Assembly (NCBI GenBank): GCA_041661865.1
Contig: JBAZTO010000009.1
Location: 1-64,000, forward strand
Length of the DNA: 64,000 bases
From: JBAZTO01 sp041661865
Lineage (GTDB): Bacteria > Planctomycetota > Phycisphaerae > SM23-33
Direction: 5' to 3'
A program made the translations under genes and the position numbers. This document shows, piece after piece, positions 45,567-53,934 of the stretch; position 1 is the first letter of the stretch; each line of letters starts with the position of its first letter. Below the pieces are notes generated by a model that saw only the letters and a program-made list of their open reading frames with translations, did no database searches and was not told the DNA's origin.

Positions 45567-47339
45567 CTACACCTTTTCCCGCGGCTGGTAGTGCGTATGG
45601 AGCAGGTGGTGGCTCTTTTCGCCCAGCGGGACGCCCAGGAACTCTTTGTAGAGCTGCTGGACGGCAGGGTTTTCGTGGCTCTTGCGGAGCTTCTTGCCCT
45701 CGTCCTCGCTGTAGATGGCCGCGATGCGGGCCTTGCGGACCTCGTTGGTGGTCATGCGCGGCTGGCCGCCGCCACCGATGCACCCGCCCGGGCAGGTCAT
45801 CACCTCGATGAAGTGGTATTGGGCCTGGCCCGCGCGAATCCGCTGGATGAGGCTGTTGGCGTTGCCCAGCCCGTGGGCGACGGCGATGTTGGCCGTCACG
45901 CCTTCCAGGAAGGACCAGGCCGGCAGCGCGCCTTCAATCTTGATCGAGGCCTCCTTCACGCCCTGGAGTCCCTCGATGGGCTTGACGTGCAGGTTCTCGA
46001 AGGGCAGCTCGCGGCCCGTGACGATTTCGTAGGCCGTGCGGAGCGCCGCTTCCATCACCCCGCCGGTGTTGGCGAAAATGTCGGCTGCGCCGGAGGACAG
46101 TCCCAGCGGGGCGTCCATCTCGCCGTCGCTCAGGCCGGTGAAGTCGATGCCCGCCTGGCGGATCATCCGCCCCAGTTCGCGCGTCGTGAGCACCACGTCC
46201 ACGTCGCGCGCGCCGCTGGAGTTCATCTCCGGCCGGGCCGCCTCGAACTTCTTGGCCGTGCAGGGCATGATCGAAACCACGAACATGTCCTGGGGCTTCT
46301 TGCCGATCTTCTCGGCGTAATACGTCTTGGCAATGGCGCCGAACATCTGCTGGGGACTCTTGCAGGTCGAGAGGTTTTCCAGCATGTCGGGGTAGAAGTG
46401 CTCCATGAACTTGATCCAGCCCGGCGAGCAACTGGTGGACATCGGCAGGGCCACCGGCTCCTTGTCCACGATCGCCCGCTTGAGCCGCATGAGCAGCTCG
46501 GTGCCCTCTTCCAGGATCGTCAGGTCGGCGGTGAAGTTGGTGTCGAAGACCGCCTTGAAGCCCAGCTTCCGCAGGGCCGTGACCATCTTGCCCGTCACGA
46601 GCGTGCCGGGCGGATAGCCGAAGCACTCGCCCAGGGCCGCACGGATGGCCGGCGCGGTCTGCACGACGACGTGCTTGGTGGGGTCTTCCAGGGCCTTCCA
46701 GACCTCGTCGATCTGGTCGTTCTCGCAGATGGCCCCGACAGGACAGACCGCGGCGCACTGGCCGCACTGCACGCAGACCATGTCGTCCAGTTCGCCGCAG
46801 AAGGCTGGGCCCACGATCGTCTTGAAGCCGCGGCTCTGGGGGAACAGCGCCCCGACGCCCTGGACCTCGCCGCAGACCGTCACGCAGCGGCGGCACAGGA
46901 TGCACTTCTCGGAGTTGCGGACCAGGGCCGGCGTGGACGTATCCTTGGGCCGGTGGGATTTTTCGCCGGCGTAGCGGACTTCGCGAACGCCCATCTCGGT
47001 GGCGATCTTTTGCAGCTCGCAATCCTCGCCGCGCGGGCAGGTCTGGCAGTCGCCCTCGTGCTCGCTCAGCAGCAGTTCCACCACGGTGCGTCGGCTCTCG
47101 CGGACGCGGGCGGTATTGGTGTGGACGACCATGTTATCCGCAACCGGCATAGCGCAGGAGGCCACCAGCGTGCGGGAGCCCTTGACCTCCACCAGGCACA
47201 CGCGGCAGGCACCGACGCAGTGGCTGTCCTTGAGATAGCACAGGGTCGGGATCCGCAGGCCGATCGAGCGGGCGGCTTCGAGGATGCTCGTGCCGGCAGG
47301 GACTTCCAGCTTGGTGTCGTCTATTGTCAGCGTTACCAT
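45567..47339 (-). CDS. hydA: [FeFe] hydrogenase catalytic subunit HydA
   Basis: HydA reversibly reduces protons to H2. In 590 residues the domains are a plant-type [2Fe-2S] (C34, C45, C48, C62), a His-Cys3 NuoG-type site (H94, C98, C101, C107), two [4Fe-4S] clusters (C146-C156, C189-C199) and the H-cluster domain. Its motifs are TSCSPGW (302-308), MPCTAKKFE (358-366) and EVMTCPGGCIGGGGQP (512-527). Motifs and partners fit the multimeric, NAD(P)-linked class, often electron-bifurcating. The ATG at 47339 begins at the fold; sequence upstream is repeat DNA. It lies 127 bases after hydB, the gap holding a family A hairpin pair. Maturases HydEFG are not in the window. Confidence 0.94.
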   Translation of the reverse strand: MVTLTIDDTKLEVPAGTSILEAARSIGLRIPTLCYLKDSHCVGACRVCLVEVKGSRTLVASCAMPVADNMVVHTNTARVRESRRTVVELLLSEHEGDCQTCPRGEDCELQKIATEMGVREVRYAGEKSHRPKDTSTPALVRNSEKCILCRRCVTVCGEVQGVGALFPQSRGFKTIVGPAFCGELDDMVCVQCGQCAAVCPVGAICENDQIDEVWKALEDPTKHVVVQTAPAIRAALGECFGYPPGTLVTGKMVTALRKLGFKAVFDTNFTADLTILEEGTELLMRLKRAIVDKEPVALPMSTSCSPGWIKFMEHFYPDMLENLSTCKSPQQMFGAIAKTYYAEKIGKKPQDMFVVSIMPCTAKKFEAARPEMNSSGARDVDVVLTTRELGRMIRQAGIDFTGLSDGEMDAPLGLSSGAADIFANTGGVMEAALRTAYEIVTGRELPFENLHVKPIEGLQGVKEASIKIEGALPAWSFLEGVTANIAVAHGLGNANSLIQRIRAGQAQYHFIEVMTCPGGCIGGGGQPRMTTNEVRKARIAAIYSEDEGKKLRKSHENPAVQQLYKEFLGVPLGEKSHHLLHTHYQPREKV

Positions 47340-47378
47340 TGCATGCAACTCCTGTACGTAGCGTTCTGTCATCAGTCC

Positions 47379-47440
47379 GTAGGGCGTGCTTACCAGCACG
47401 CGGAACGGTTCTATTGTCGTGCAGGTATGCACGACCTACC
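47379..47440. repeat. Palindromic repeat cluster (family A, copy 6) inside the hyd operon
   Basis: GTAGGGCGTGCTTACCAGCA and a CGTGCAGGTATGCACG hairpin lie between hydB and hydA. In RNA both fold into stable stems, so they could uncouple expression or stability of the hydA part of the message. Confidence 0.75.
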
Positions 47441-47466
47441 GGGTGGTCCATGGCCACCCCGATTTC

Positions 47467-50400
47467 CTACTTCTTCTGAGGGCACTTGGCCCCCTGGCCG
47501 TTGCCGGCATGGTCCTGGCGGAAGTCGCAGCGGAGGCAGCGGCTGGCCTCGCGGCAGGCGACCGCTTCCGACCAGGGCAGTTCCACTTCCTGGAAATTGT
47601 TCCGCCGCTTCCAGACCGGCAGCAGATCCATCTTCGCCCGGCCGGCCTGCACCGGCTCGGCATCGGGATTAAAGGCTGTGTCCACCACCTTGACCTGGCG
47701 CCAGAAGGCGTGCTCGGCGCCGGTCAGGAAGGCGTCGATGCCCACCGCGGCCCGCTCGCCGGCAGAGATGGCCTCGACCACGGAAGCCGGGCCCAGGACG
47801 GCGTCGCCGCCGGCAAAGATCCACGGCACGGCGGTCTGTCCGTTGAGCGGGTTGGCGTCCATGAAGCCGCTGCGGTTGAAGGCCAGGTCCAGGCCCTCAA
47901 ACATGTCGCCCACCAGCAGCGTCTGGCCGGTGGCGGCGATGACCTGGTCGCAGTGGACCGCAAAATCCTCGCCACCCTGGACGGGGCGCCGCCGGCCGCT
48001 GCGGTCGAAGTCGCCCAGCACCATGCGCCGGCACGAAACGCCGGTGACCTTGCCGTCTTCCGACAGGACCTTCACCGGGGCCACCAGGGTCTCCAGGCGA
48101 ATGCCCTCATGCTCGGCCTCTTCGACTTCCTCGGCGTAGGCGGGCATTTCCGCGCGGGTGCGGCGATAGAGCACCGTCACGCTGCGGGCGCCTAGGCGGA
48201 TGGCGCTGCGGGCGGCGTCGATGGCGGCATTGCCGCCGCCGATGACCACCACGTCCTTGCCCACCGGCACCGAGCCGCGGATGTTGTACTCGCGGAGGAA
48301 GGCCAGCGCGTCGCTGACGCCCTGGCAGTCCTCGCCCTCGATGCCCAGCTTCAGGCCGCGAGGAGCGCCGATGCCGACGAACACCGCCTCGGCCCCTTCG
48401 CGCCGCAGATCGGGGATCGTGAAATCCCGGCCCAGGCGCATGTCCGTATCGATGCTCACGCCAAGGCGCTCGATCATGCGGATTTCGCGGGCCAGTTCTT
48501 CGCGCGGCAGACGGTAGGCTGGAATGGCCTGCATCAGCATGCCGCCCGGTCGGGGCTCGGCCTCCAGCACGCGAGGCTTGTAGCCCAGGCGGGCCAGGAA
48601 GTACGCGCAGGCCAACCCAGCCGGGCCGGCGCCGATGATGCTGATCTTGCGGGCCGCGTTGGCCTCGTTTTCGCGAATCTCGGGAAGCTGTACGGTCACT
48701 TCCTGCTCGGCCATGAATCGCTTCAGGCCGCGGATGGACAGCGGAGCGTCCATGTCGGCGCGGCGACACTTGTCCTCGCAGGTGTGGAAGCACACGCGGG
48801 CGCAGACACTGGCGAACGGGTTGCGTTCACGGTGCAGCTTGAGGGCCTCGGCGTAGCGGCGCTCGCCGACCAGCGAGACGAAGCCCGGCACATGCACGCC
48901 GGCTGGGCAGGCGTTGGAGCAGGGGGCTGCCACCAGCGACGGGCACACACCGGCCGGGCAACGCCGGTCGCGGATGTGCGCCTCGTACTCGCCGCGGAAG
49001 TGGCGGATGGTCGACAGCACCGGGTTGGGCGCCGTCTGCCCCAGCCCGCACAGGGCCGTATCCTTGATCTTGGTGCCCAGGTCGATGAGGCGCTCGATGT
49101 CGCCTTCCTTTCCCTGGCCGCTGCAGATGCGCTCGACAATCTCCAGCATGCGCTTGGTGCCCACGCGGCAGGGCGTACACTTGCCGCAGGATTCGTCCTG
49201 GACGAACTCCAGGAAGAACCGCGCCACGTCCACCATGCAACTGTCCTCGTCCATGACGATCAGGCCGCCGGAGCCCATGATCGCGCCGAGCTCCTGGAGC
49301 GACTCGTAATCCACCGGAACGTTGAGGTGCTCCTTGGGAATGCACCCGCCGGAGGGCCCGCCCATCTGGGCGGCCTTGAAACGCTTGCCGCCGGGAATGC
49401 CCCCGCCGATGTCGTAAATGATCTCGCCCAGCGGCATGCCGATGGGAACCTCGACCAGGCCGGTGTTGACCACCGCGCCGGCCAGGGCGAAGACCTTGGT
49501 GCCTTTGCTCTTTTCGGTGCCCAGGCCCGCGAAGAAACCCGCGCCCTGGTTGATGATCACCGGCACCGAGGCGAAAGTCTCGACGTTGTTGAGGCAACTG
49601 GGCATGCCCCACAGGCCCTTGTTGGCCGGGAAGGGCGGGCGCGGGCGCGGCTCGCCGCGGTTGCCCTCGATGCTGGTCATCAGGGCGGTTTCCTCGCCGC
49701 AGACAAACGCGCCGCTGCCCATGCGGATCTCGATGTCGAAGTCGAAGTTGCTGCCCATGATCCCCTTGCCCAGCAAGCCCAGGCTGCGGGCCTGCTGAAG
49801 GGCCAGCTCGAAGCGCTGGACGGCCAGCGGATACTCGGCGCGGATGTAGGCGTAGCCCTGGCTGGCGCCGATGGCGTAGGCGCCGATGGCCATGCCCTCG
49901 ATGACGCTGTGGGGGTCGCCTTCCAGCACGCTGCGGTCCATGAACGCGCCGGGGTCGCCCTCGTCGCCGTTGCACAGGATGAACTTCCGCTCGCCGGTGG
50001 CCTTGCGGGTCAGGCTCCACTTCAGCGCCGTGGGGAAGCCCGCGCCGCCACGGCCGCGGAGGCCGCTCTTCTTGACCTCGTCAATGACGGCCTCGCTGGT
50101 CATGCCCGAGAGTACTTTGGCCAGCGCCGCGTAACCATCGCGGAGGATGTAGTCCTCGATCTTCAGCGGGTCGACGCTGCCGCAGTTGCGCAGGACGATC
50201 TTGACCTGCTTCTTGAAGAAGCTGACGTCGTCCATCTTGGGCTCAGCGGTCCGGCCCTGCCCGTCGCGCCGCACGAGGCGGTCGACCAGCCGGCCATTGA
50301 CGATGTGCTCGCTGACGATATCGGCGGCGTCGGCCGGCGTGATGTTCTGGTAGAAGACGTTGTCGGGCTGGATGGCCGCGACAGGCCCGGCCGCACAGGG

Positions 50401-50631
50401 GCCCAGGCAACCGGTCTCGACGACCTTGACCTTCTCGCCCAGGCCGGCCTCGGCCAACCGCTCGCGCAGGGCCTTGCCCACCTCCAGCGCGCCGGAAGCG
50501 ATGCACCCGCCGCCGGTACACAGCAGCACGCACCGGGCGGACTTGTCAGCCTTCGACTGCTCGACCAGCTTGGCCCGCAGGGTGTTGAGATCCTTGGGAG
50601 AGGCTATTTTGGTTTCCATTCTTAGGCTCAC
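47467..50631 (-). CDS. hydB: HydB (NuoF-like) fused to a GltD/NfnB-like flavoprotein
   Basis: This subunit of 1054 residues should carry NAD(H) electrons to HydA. Residues 34-115 form a thioredoxin-like [2Fe-2S] domain (C38, C43, C75, C79). Residues 145-555 are the NuoF core: GRGGAGFPT (193-201), GDEGDPGAF, and the N3 cluster C482, C485, C488, C528. The usual CPAGVC linker (558-563) follows. Normally a two-cluster ferredoxin domain comes next; here residues 570-1054 are a GltD/NfnB-like module. It has Fe-S Cys C571, C575, C610, C614, C618 and C622, FAD motif GAGPAGLA, NAD(P) motif IGGGNAAIDA and YRRTRAEMPA, ending CLRCD. GTG 50631 overlaps the hydC stop; ATG 50619 is the alternative start. 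Frame is intact throughout. Confidence 0.9.
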   Translation of the reverse strand: MSLRMETKIASPKDLNTLRAKLVEQSKADKSARCVLLCTGGGCIASGALEVGKALRERLAEAGLGEKVKVVETGCLGPCAAGPVAAIQPDNVFYQNITPADAADIVSEHIVNGRLVDRLVRRDGQGRTAEPKMDDVSFFKKQVKIVLRNCGSVDPLKIEDYILRDGYAALAKVLSGMTSEAVIDEVKKSGLRGRGGAGFPTALKWSLTRKATGERKFILCNGDEGDPGAFMDRSVLEGDPHSVIEGMAIGAYAIGASQGYAYIRAEYPLAVQRFELALQQARSLGLLGKGIMGSNFDFDIEIRMGSGAFVCGEETALMTSIEGNRGEPRPRPPFPANKGLWGMPSCLNNVETFASVPVIINQGAGFFAGLGTEKSKGTKVFALAGAVVNTGLVEVPIGMPLGEIIYDIGGGIPGGKRFKAAQMGGPSGGCIPKEHLNVPVDYESLQELGAIMGSGGLIVMDEDSCMVDVARFFLEFVQDESCGKCTPCRVGTKRMLEIVERICSGQGKEGDIERLIDLGTKIKDTALCGLGQTAPNPVLSTIRHFRGEYEAHIRDRRCPAGVCPSLVAAPCSNACPAGVHVPGFVSLVGERRYAEALKLHRERNPFASVCARVCFHTCEDKCRRADMDAPLSIRGLKRFMAEQEVTVQLPEIRENEANAARKISIIGAGPAGLACAYFLARLGYKPRVLEAEPRPGGMLMQAIPAYRLPREELAREIRMIERLGVSIDTDMRLGRDFTIPDLRREGAEAVFVGIGAPRGLKLGIEGEDCQGVSDALAFLREYNIRGSVPVGKDVVVIGGGNAAIDAARSAIRLGARSVTVLYRRTRAEMPAYAEEVEEAEHEGIRLETLVAPVKVLSEDGKVTGVSCRRMVLGDFDRSGRRRPVQGGEDFAVHCDQVIAATGQTLLVGDMFEGLDLAFNRSGFMDANPLNGQTAVPWIFAGGDAVLGPASVVEAISAGERAAVGIDAFLTGAEHAFWRQVKVVDTAFNPDAEPVQAGRAKMDLLPVWKRRNNFQEVELPWSEAVACREASRCLRCDFRQDHAGNGQGAKCPQKK

Positions 50632-51149
50632 TTCTGCTCGGGCGATTTCTCGCGGTACTGAATCAGGATGTCATCGATCTTGTTGGGTTTGACGCGGTGA
50701 TGCACGTCGTCGTTGATGGTAATGACCGGGGCCAGTCCGCAGGCGCCGAAGCAGCGGGCCACCTCCAGCGAGAACATGCGGTCCTCGGTGGTCTGGCCCA
50801 CGTCGATGCCCAGCTTTTCCTTCATCGCGTCCAGCACGGCCTTGCCGCCGCGAACGTAGCAGGCAGTGCCCAGGCAGACGCGAATGAGGCACTTGCCGCG
50901 CGGGGTGGTGGTGAAGAAGGAGTAAAAGCCCACCACGCCGGCCACCTCGCTGTAGGACTTGTTCAGCGCCAAGGCGATGTGCTTGAGCACGTCCTTGGGC
51001 AGGTAGCCGAAGATGGCCTGGGCCTGCTGGAGCACCGGGATCAGCGCCCCTGGCTTGTCGCGATAGGCGGCCAGGAGTTCCTCCAGCCGCGCCATCAGTT
51101 CTTTTTCGTCGGCCTGGCCACAGGGACAGGGCCTGTTGTCACTGATCAT
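50628..51149 (-). CDS. hydC: HydC (NuoE-like) [2Fe-2S] subunit
   Basis: The 173-residue protein is a NuoE/HydC-type thioredoxin-fold ferredoxin. It has ALIPVLQQAQAIFGYLPKDV, SEVAGVVGFYSFF, and the four cluster Cys in VCLGTACYVRGG and ARCFGACGLAPV. It passes electrons within the HydABC complex, next to the flavin of HydB. The N terminus adds a short CPC-containing segment (RPCPCGQ). AAAGGA precedes the ATG at 51149; the longer frame upstream is not family-like. Its stop overlaps the hydB start (GTGA), so translation is coupled. Confidence 0.94.
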   Translation of the reverse strand: MISDNRPCPCGQADEKELMARLEELLAAYRDKPGALIPVLQQAQAIFGYLPKDVLKHIALALNKSYSEVAGVVGFYSFFTTTPRGKCLIRVCLGTACYVRGGKAVLDAMKEKLGIDVGQTTEDRMFSLEVARCFGACGLAPVITINDDVHHRVKPNKIDDILIQYREKSPEQK

Positions 51150-51516
51150 GATGCTTTCCTTTGTATGGCATGTGTGTCGCGAACTTCGGATGCGCACAAC
51201 CGTCCGGAACCGTCGTTCAAGCAAGGCCGTGAACATCGCAGCCGCCGGGCCGACAGGGGAACCACGGCGCCCGACCGCATGTTGTGAATAATTTCACCGC
51301 CTCGGGTATAAGAAGACACCGGCGTCGAAGGCGAATTGGACTCCCCAGGTCCCCGTCGCCTGGACGGGGCCCGCGAAGGTGTACTACCAGTCACTATTTG
51401 CCTTACGGACAACAACATACGTAACTCTCTCAAAAACTCCAATTACATCGTCAAGTCCCGGCCGCAACTGCACCTTTGTTTAATACGGCCCAGGCCGGGC
51501 GGACCGCCAATGTTCG
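51150..51516. other. Intergenic region between nfnB and hydC
   Basis: No gene is supported in these 367 bases. It contains the likely hydC promoter and a Rex-like operator (51282-51299). The part next to nfnB (51400-51516) is A+T-richer and shows no clear terminator. Confidence 0.55.
51282..51299. promoter_or_regulatory. Rex-like redox-repressor operator upstream of hydC
   Basis: TTGTGAATAATTTCACCG matches the Rex consensus TTGTGAA-N4-TTCACAA at 12 of the 14 defined positions. On the minus strand a -10-like TATACC (51305-51310) ends five bases before it, so the site would overlap the transcription start of hydC, about 135-150 bases ahead of the ATG. Rex senses NADH/NAD+ and often controls fermentative and hydrogenase genes. 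No rex gene is in the window. Confidence 0.6.
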
Positions 51517-52938
51517 TTATTTCTTCTCGCGAAGGTATCGGTCGATCGCCGCCGCGGCGCTCTTGCCGTCGCCCATGGCCAGGATGACGGTGGCGGCCCC
51601 GCGAACAATGTCGCCACCGGCAAAGACGCCGGGGATGTCGGTCATTCCGCTCTCGTTGATCGTGATGTAGCCCCACTTGTTGAGCTTGAGCCCTTCGGTG
51701 GACTGCGTCAGCAAGGGGTTGGCGTTGGTGCCGATGGCCACCACGACCGTGTCGCAGGGGATCTCGTAGTTGGAGCCCTCGATGGGGCGGACCTTTCGCC
51801 GGCCGTCGGGGCCCGGCTCGGTCAGTTCCATCCGCACGCATTCCATCGCGCGGACCCAGCGGTTCTCGTCGCCCAGAACGCGGACCGGCGCCACCAGCAG
51901 GTGGAACTCGATGCCCTCTTCCTTGGCGTGGTGGATTTCCTCGACGCGCGCGGGCATCTCCGCCTCGCCGCGGCGATAGACGATCATCGCGTGCTCAGCG
52001 CCCATGCGCTTGGCCGTGCGGACGCCGTCCATGGCGGTGTTGCCCCCGCCGACAACGGCCACCGCCTTGCCGCGATAGATCGGGGTATCGACCTCGGGGA
52101 AGCGGTAGGCGCCCATCAGGTTGGCGCGGGTCAGGTATTCGTTGGCCGAGTAGACGCCCTTGAGGTTCTCGCCCGGGACGTTCATGAACTGCGGCAGCCC
52201 CGCCCCGACGGCCAGGAAGACGGCGTCGTAGCCCTCGTCCTTCATCAACTCCTGGACGGTATAGGTCTTGCCGATGATGATGTTGCAGCGGATCTCCACG
52301 CCGGATCGGCGGAGGCGGTCCACTTCGGCATCGACGATGGCCTTGGGAAGGCGGAACTCCGGAATGCCGTAGACCAGCACCCCGCCAGGCCGATGAAACG
52401 CCTCGAAAACCGTCACCTTGTGGCCCATGCGCGCAAGCTGCCCCGCCGCCGTCAGACCCGCCGGGCCCGACCCGACCACCGCGACCTTGAAGCCCGTCGG
52501 CGCGATCGCGACCTGCGTCTCGCCCGCTTCCCGGTGCTTGCGGTACCAGTCGGCCACGAAACGCTCGACGTGACCCACGGCCACCGCCTGGCCGTTCTTG
52601 GCGCGGACGCACTTGCCCTCGCACTGAACTTCCTGCGGACAGACCCGCCCAGCCAACGCCGGAAGATCGTTGTCCACGTAGACCAGCTTGGCCGCCTCGG
52701 CGAAGTTGCCTTCAGCCACCAGGCCCAGGAATTCGGGAATGTTCACGCCCACCGGGCAGCCGGCCACGCAGGGGCGGTTCTTGCACTGGAGGCATCGCCT
52801 GGCCTCGGCGATGGCCATCTGCTCCTCGAAACCCAGGTTGACCTCGTTGAAGTCCTTGTTGCGGACCTGGGCGTCGCGCTGCGGCATCGCCTGACGAGGT
52901 ATGGCCATTCTCTCTTTGACGGTCAACTTGTCTGACAT
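51517..52938 (-). CDS. nfnB: NfnB/SudA-type NADPH oxidoreductase (GltD-like)
   Basis: The 473-residue protein belongs to the homotetrameric glutamate-synthase-like/NfnB group. N-terminal Fe-S Cys are in RRCLQCKNRPCVAGCPVG (C49, C52, C57, C61) and GRVCPQEVQCEGKC (C100, C106, C110). The FAD motif is GSGPAGL (156-162), and the NADPH site VVGGGNTAMDG with VYRRGEAEMPA. A late AGGDIVRGAATVI completes the FAD domain. With NfnA it should form the ferredoxin:NADP oxidoreductase that bifurcates electrons from NADPH to ferredoxin and NAD. Start ATG 52938 is chosen; TTG 52965 is possible. It could alternatively be annotated gltA or sudA. Confidence 0.86.
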   Translation of the reverse strand: MSDKLTVKERMAIPRQAMPQRDAQVRNKDFNEVNLGFEEQMAIAEARRCLQCKNRPCVAGCPVGVNIPEFLGLVAEGNFAEAAKLVYVDNDLPALAGRVCPQEVQCEGKCVRAKNGQAVAVGHVERFVADWYRKHREAGETQVAIAPTGFKVAVVGSGPAGLTAAGQLARMGHKVTVFEAFHRPGGVLVYGIPEFRLPKAIVDAEVDRLRRSGVEIRCNIIIGKTYTVQELMKDEGYDAVFLAVGAGLPQFMNVPGENLKGVYSANEYLTRANLMGAYRFPEVDTPIYRGKAVAVVGGGNTAMDGVRTAKRMGAEHAMIVYRRGEAEMPARVEEIHHAKEEGIEFHLLVAPVRVLGDENRWVRAMECVRMELTEPGPDGRRKVRPIEGSNYEIPCDTVVVAIGTNANPLLTQSTEGLKLNKWGYITINESGMTDIPGVFAGGDIVRGAATVILAMGDGKSAAAAIDRYLREKK

Positions 52939-52967
52939 CAGTGGCTCGCTGTCATCATCTTTCAAGA

Positions 52968-53099
52968 AATCACAAAGTTCACCAAGGCCACAAAGATCAC
53001 GGAGAAAAACTGCAGACGACCACAGAATCTCTTTTTGCTCAACTCGTTGCGTCCTTGGTGCTCTTGGTGTCCTTCGTGGTCTTCGTGATTGTTTCTCTC
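52968..53099. repeat. Inverted pair of CACAAAG/CTTTGTG-type tracts (family D)
   Basis: AATCACAAAGTTCACCAAGG to GATCACGGAG on the left (52968-53006) is mirrored by GTCCTTGGTGCTCTTGGTGT to GTCTTCGTGATTG on the right (53049-53090). The spacer separates nfnA from nfnB. The left arm resembles the tract interrupted by a family B element at 23.5 kb. Confidence 0.65.
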
Positions 53100-53100
53100 G

Positions 53101-53934
53101 CTACTTCGCCGCCAGTTTGCACTGGTCCAAGGCGTGGCGTTCGTGCGTGCGATAGGTGGCCAGGCGGTCGGTCAGCTCGTCGAAGTCCACCAGGTGGCCG
53201 TCGAACTCCGGCCCGTCCACGCAGGCGAACTGCGTCTTGCCGCCCACCGACACGCGGCAGCCGCCGCACATGCCCGTCCCGTCGATCATGATCGGGTTGA
53301 GGCTGACGATCGTCGGCACGCCGGCGGTCTTGGTGACGTTGCAGACCGCCTTCATCATCGGCACGGGCCCGACGGCATAGACCACGCCCACGGGCGGATT
53401 GGCCCCGGCCAGCAGGTCCTTCAGTGCGTCGGTCACAAAGCCCTTGCGGCCGTAGCTGCCGTCGTCGGTGGTCACCTGCACGTCGGCGCCCAGCGACTTC
53501 ATAGCCTCTTCGAGAATCACCAGCTCCCGCGTCCGCCCGCCGATGATGGCCGTCACCTTCGTGCCCGCCTCGGCCAGCGCCTTGGCGATGGGGTACACCA
53601 CCGCGGTGCCCACGCCGCCGCCCACGCAGACGGCATGCTTGCAGTCGACCAGGTGCGTCGCCTTGCCCAGCGGCCCGACGATGTCGCGGATCTCCTGCCC
53701 GACGCTCAGCGCCGCCAGCATAGTGGTGCTCTTGCCGATCCGCTGGATGACCAGGCTGATGGTGCCCTTGGCTGCATCGCAGTCGGCGATGGTCAGTGGG
53801 ATTCGCTCAGCCCCGTCAGCCAGGCGAACAATCACGAACTGCCCAGGCTTGCGGATTTGGGCAATGCGATCGGCTTGCACGTCCAGGCGGACAACATTTT
53901 CACTCAGGGCTGTTCGCCCAACTACGCGATGCAC
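53101..53934 (-). CDS. nfnA: NfnA/SudB-type ferredoxin-NADP reductase subunit
   Basis: The 277-residue protein has an FNR-like FAD domain (KPGQFVIVRL, RIPLTIAD) and an NAD-binding domain (CVGGGVGTAVVYPIAKAL, AVGPVPMMKAV). A C-terminal [2Fe-2S] site is GMCGGCRVSVGGKTQFACVDG followed by PEFDGHLVDF, a signature of NfnA/SudB. With NfnB it exchanges electrons among NADH, ferredoxin and NADPH. Start is GTG 53934 with GAGGTAGAC upstream. It is 162 bases ahead of nfnB, both on the hydrogenase strand, with a Rex-like site upstream. Confidence 0.88.
   Translation of the reverse strand: MHRVVGRTALSENVVRLDVQADRIAQIRKPGQFVIVRLADGAERIPLTIADCDAAKGTISLVIQRIGKSTTMLAALSVGQEIRDIVGPLGKATHLVDCKHAVCVGGGVGTAVVYPIAKALAEAGTKVTAIIGGRTRELVILEEAMKSLGADVQVTTDDGSYGRKGFVTDALKDLLAGANPPVGVVYAVGPVPMMKAVCNVTKTAGVPTIVSLNPIMIDGTGMCGGCRVSVGGKTQFACVDGPEFDGHLVDFDELTDRLATYRTHERHALDQCKLAAK

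Noticed and set aside
45591..50625. Long plus-strand frames antisense to hydA and hydB (about 690 and 610 codons)
   Set aside because: Opposite well-recognised hydrogenase genes; repetitive Gly/Ala/His/Arg composition and no motifs.
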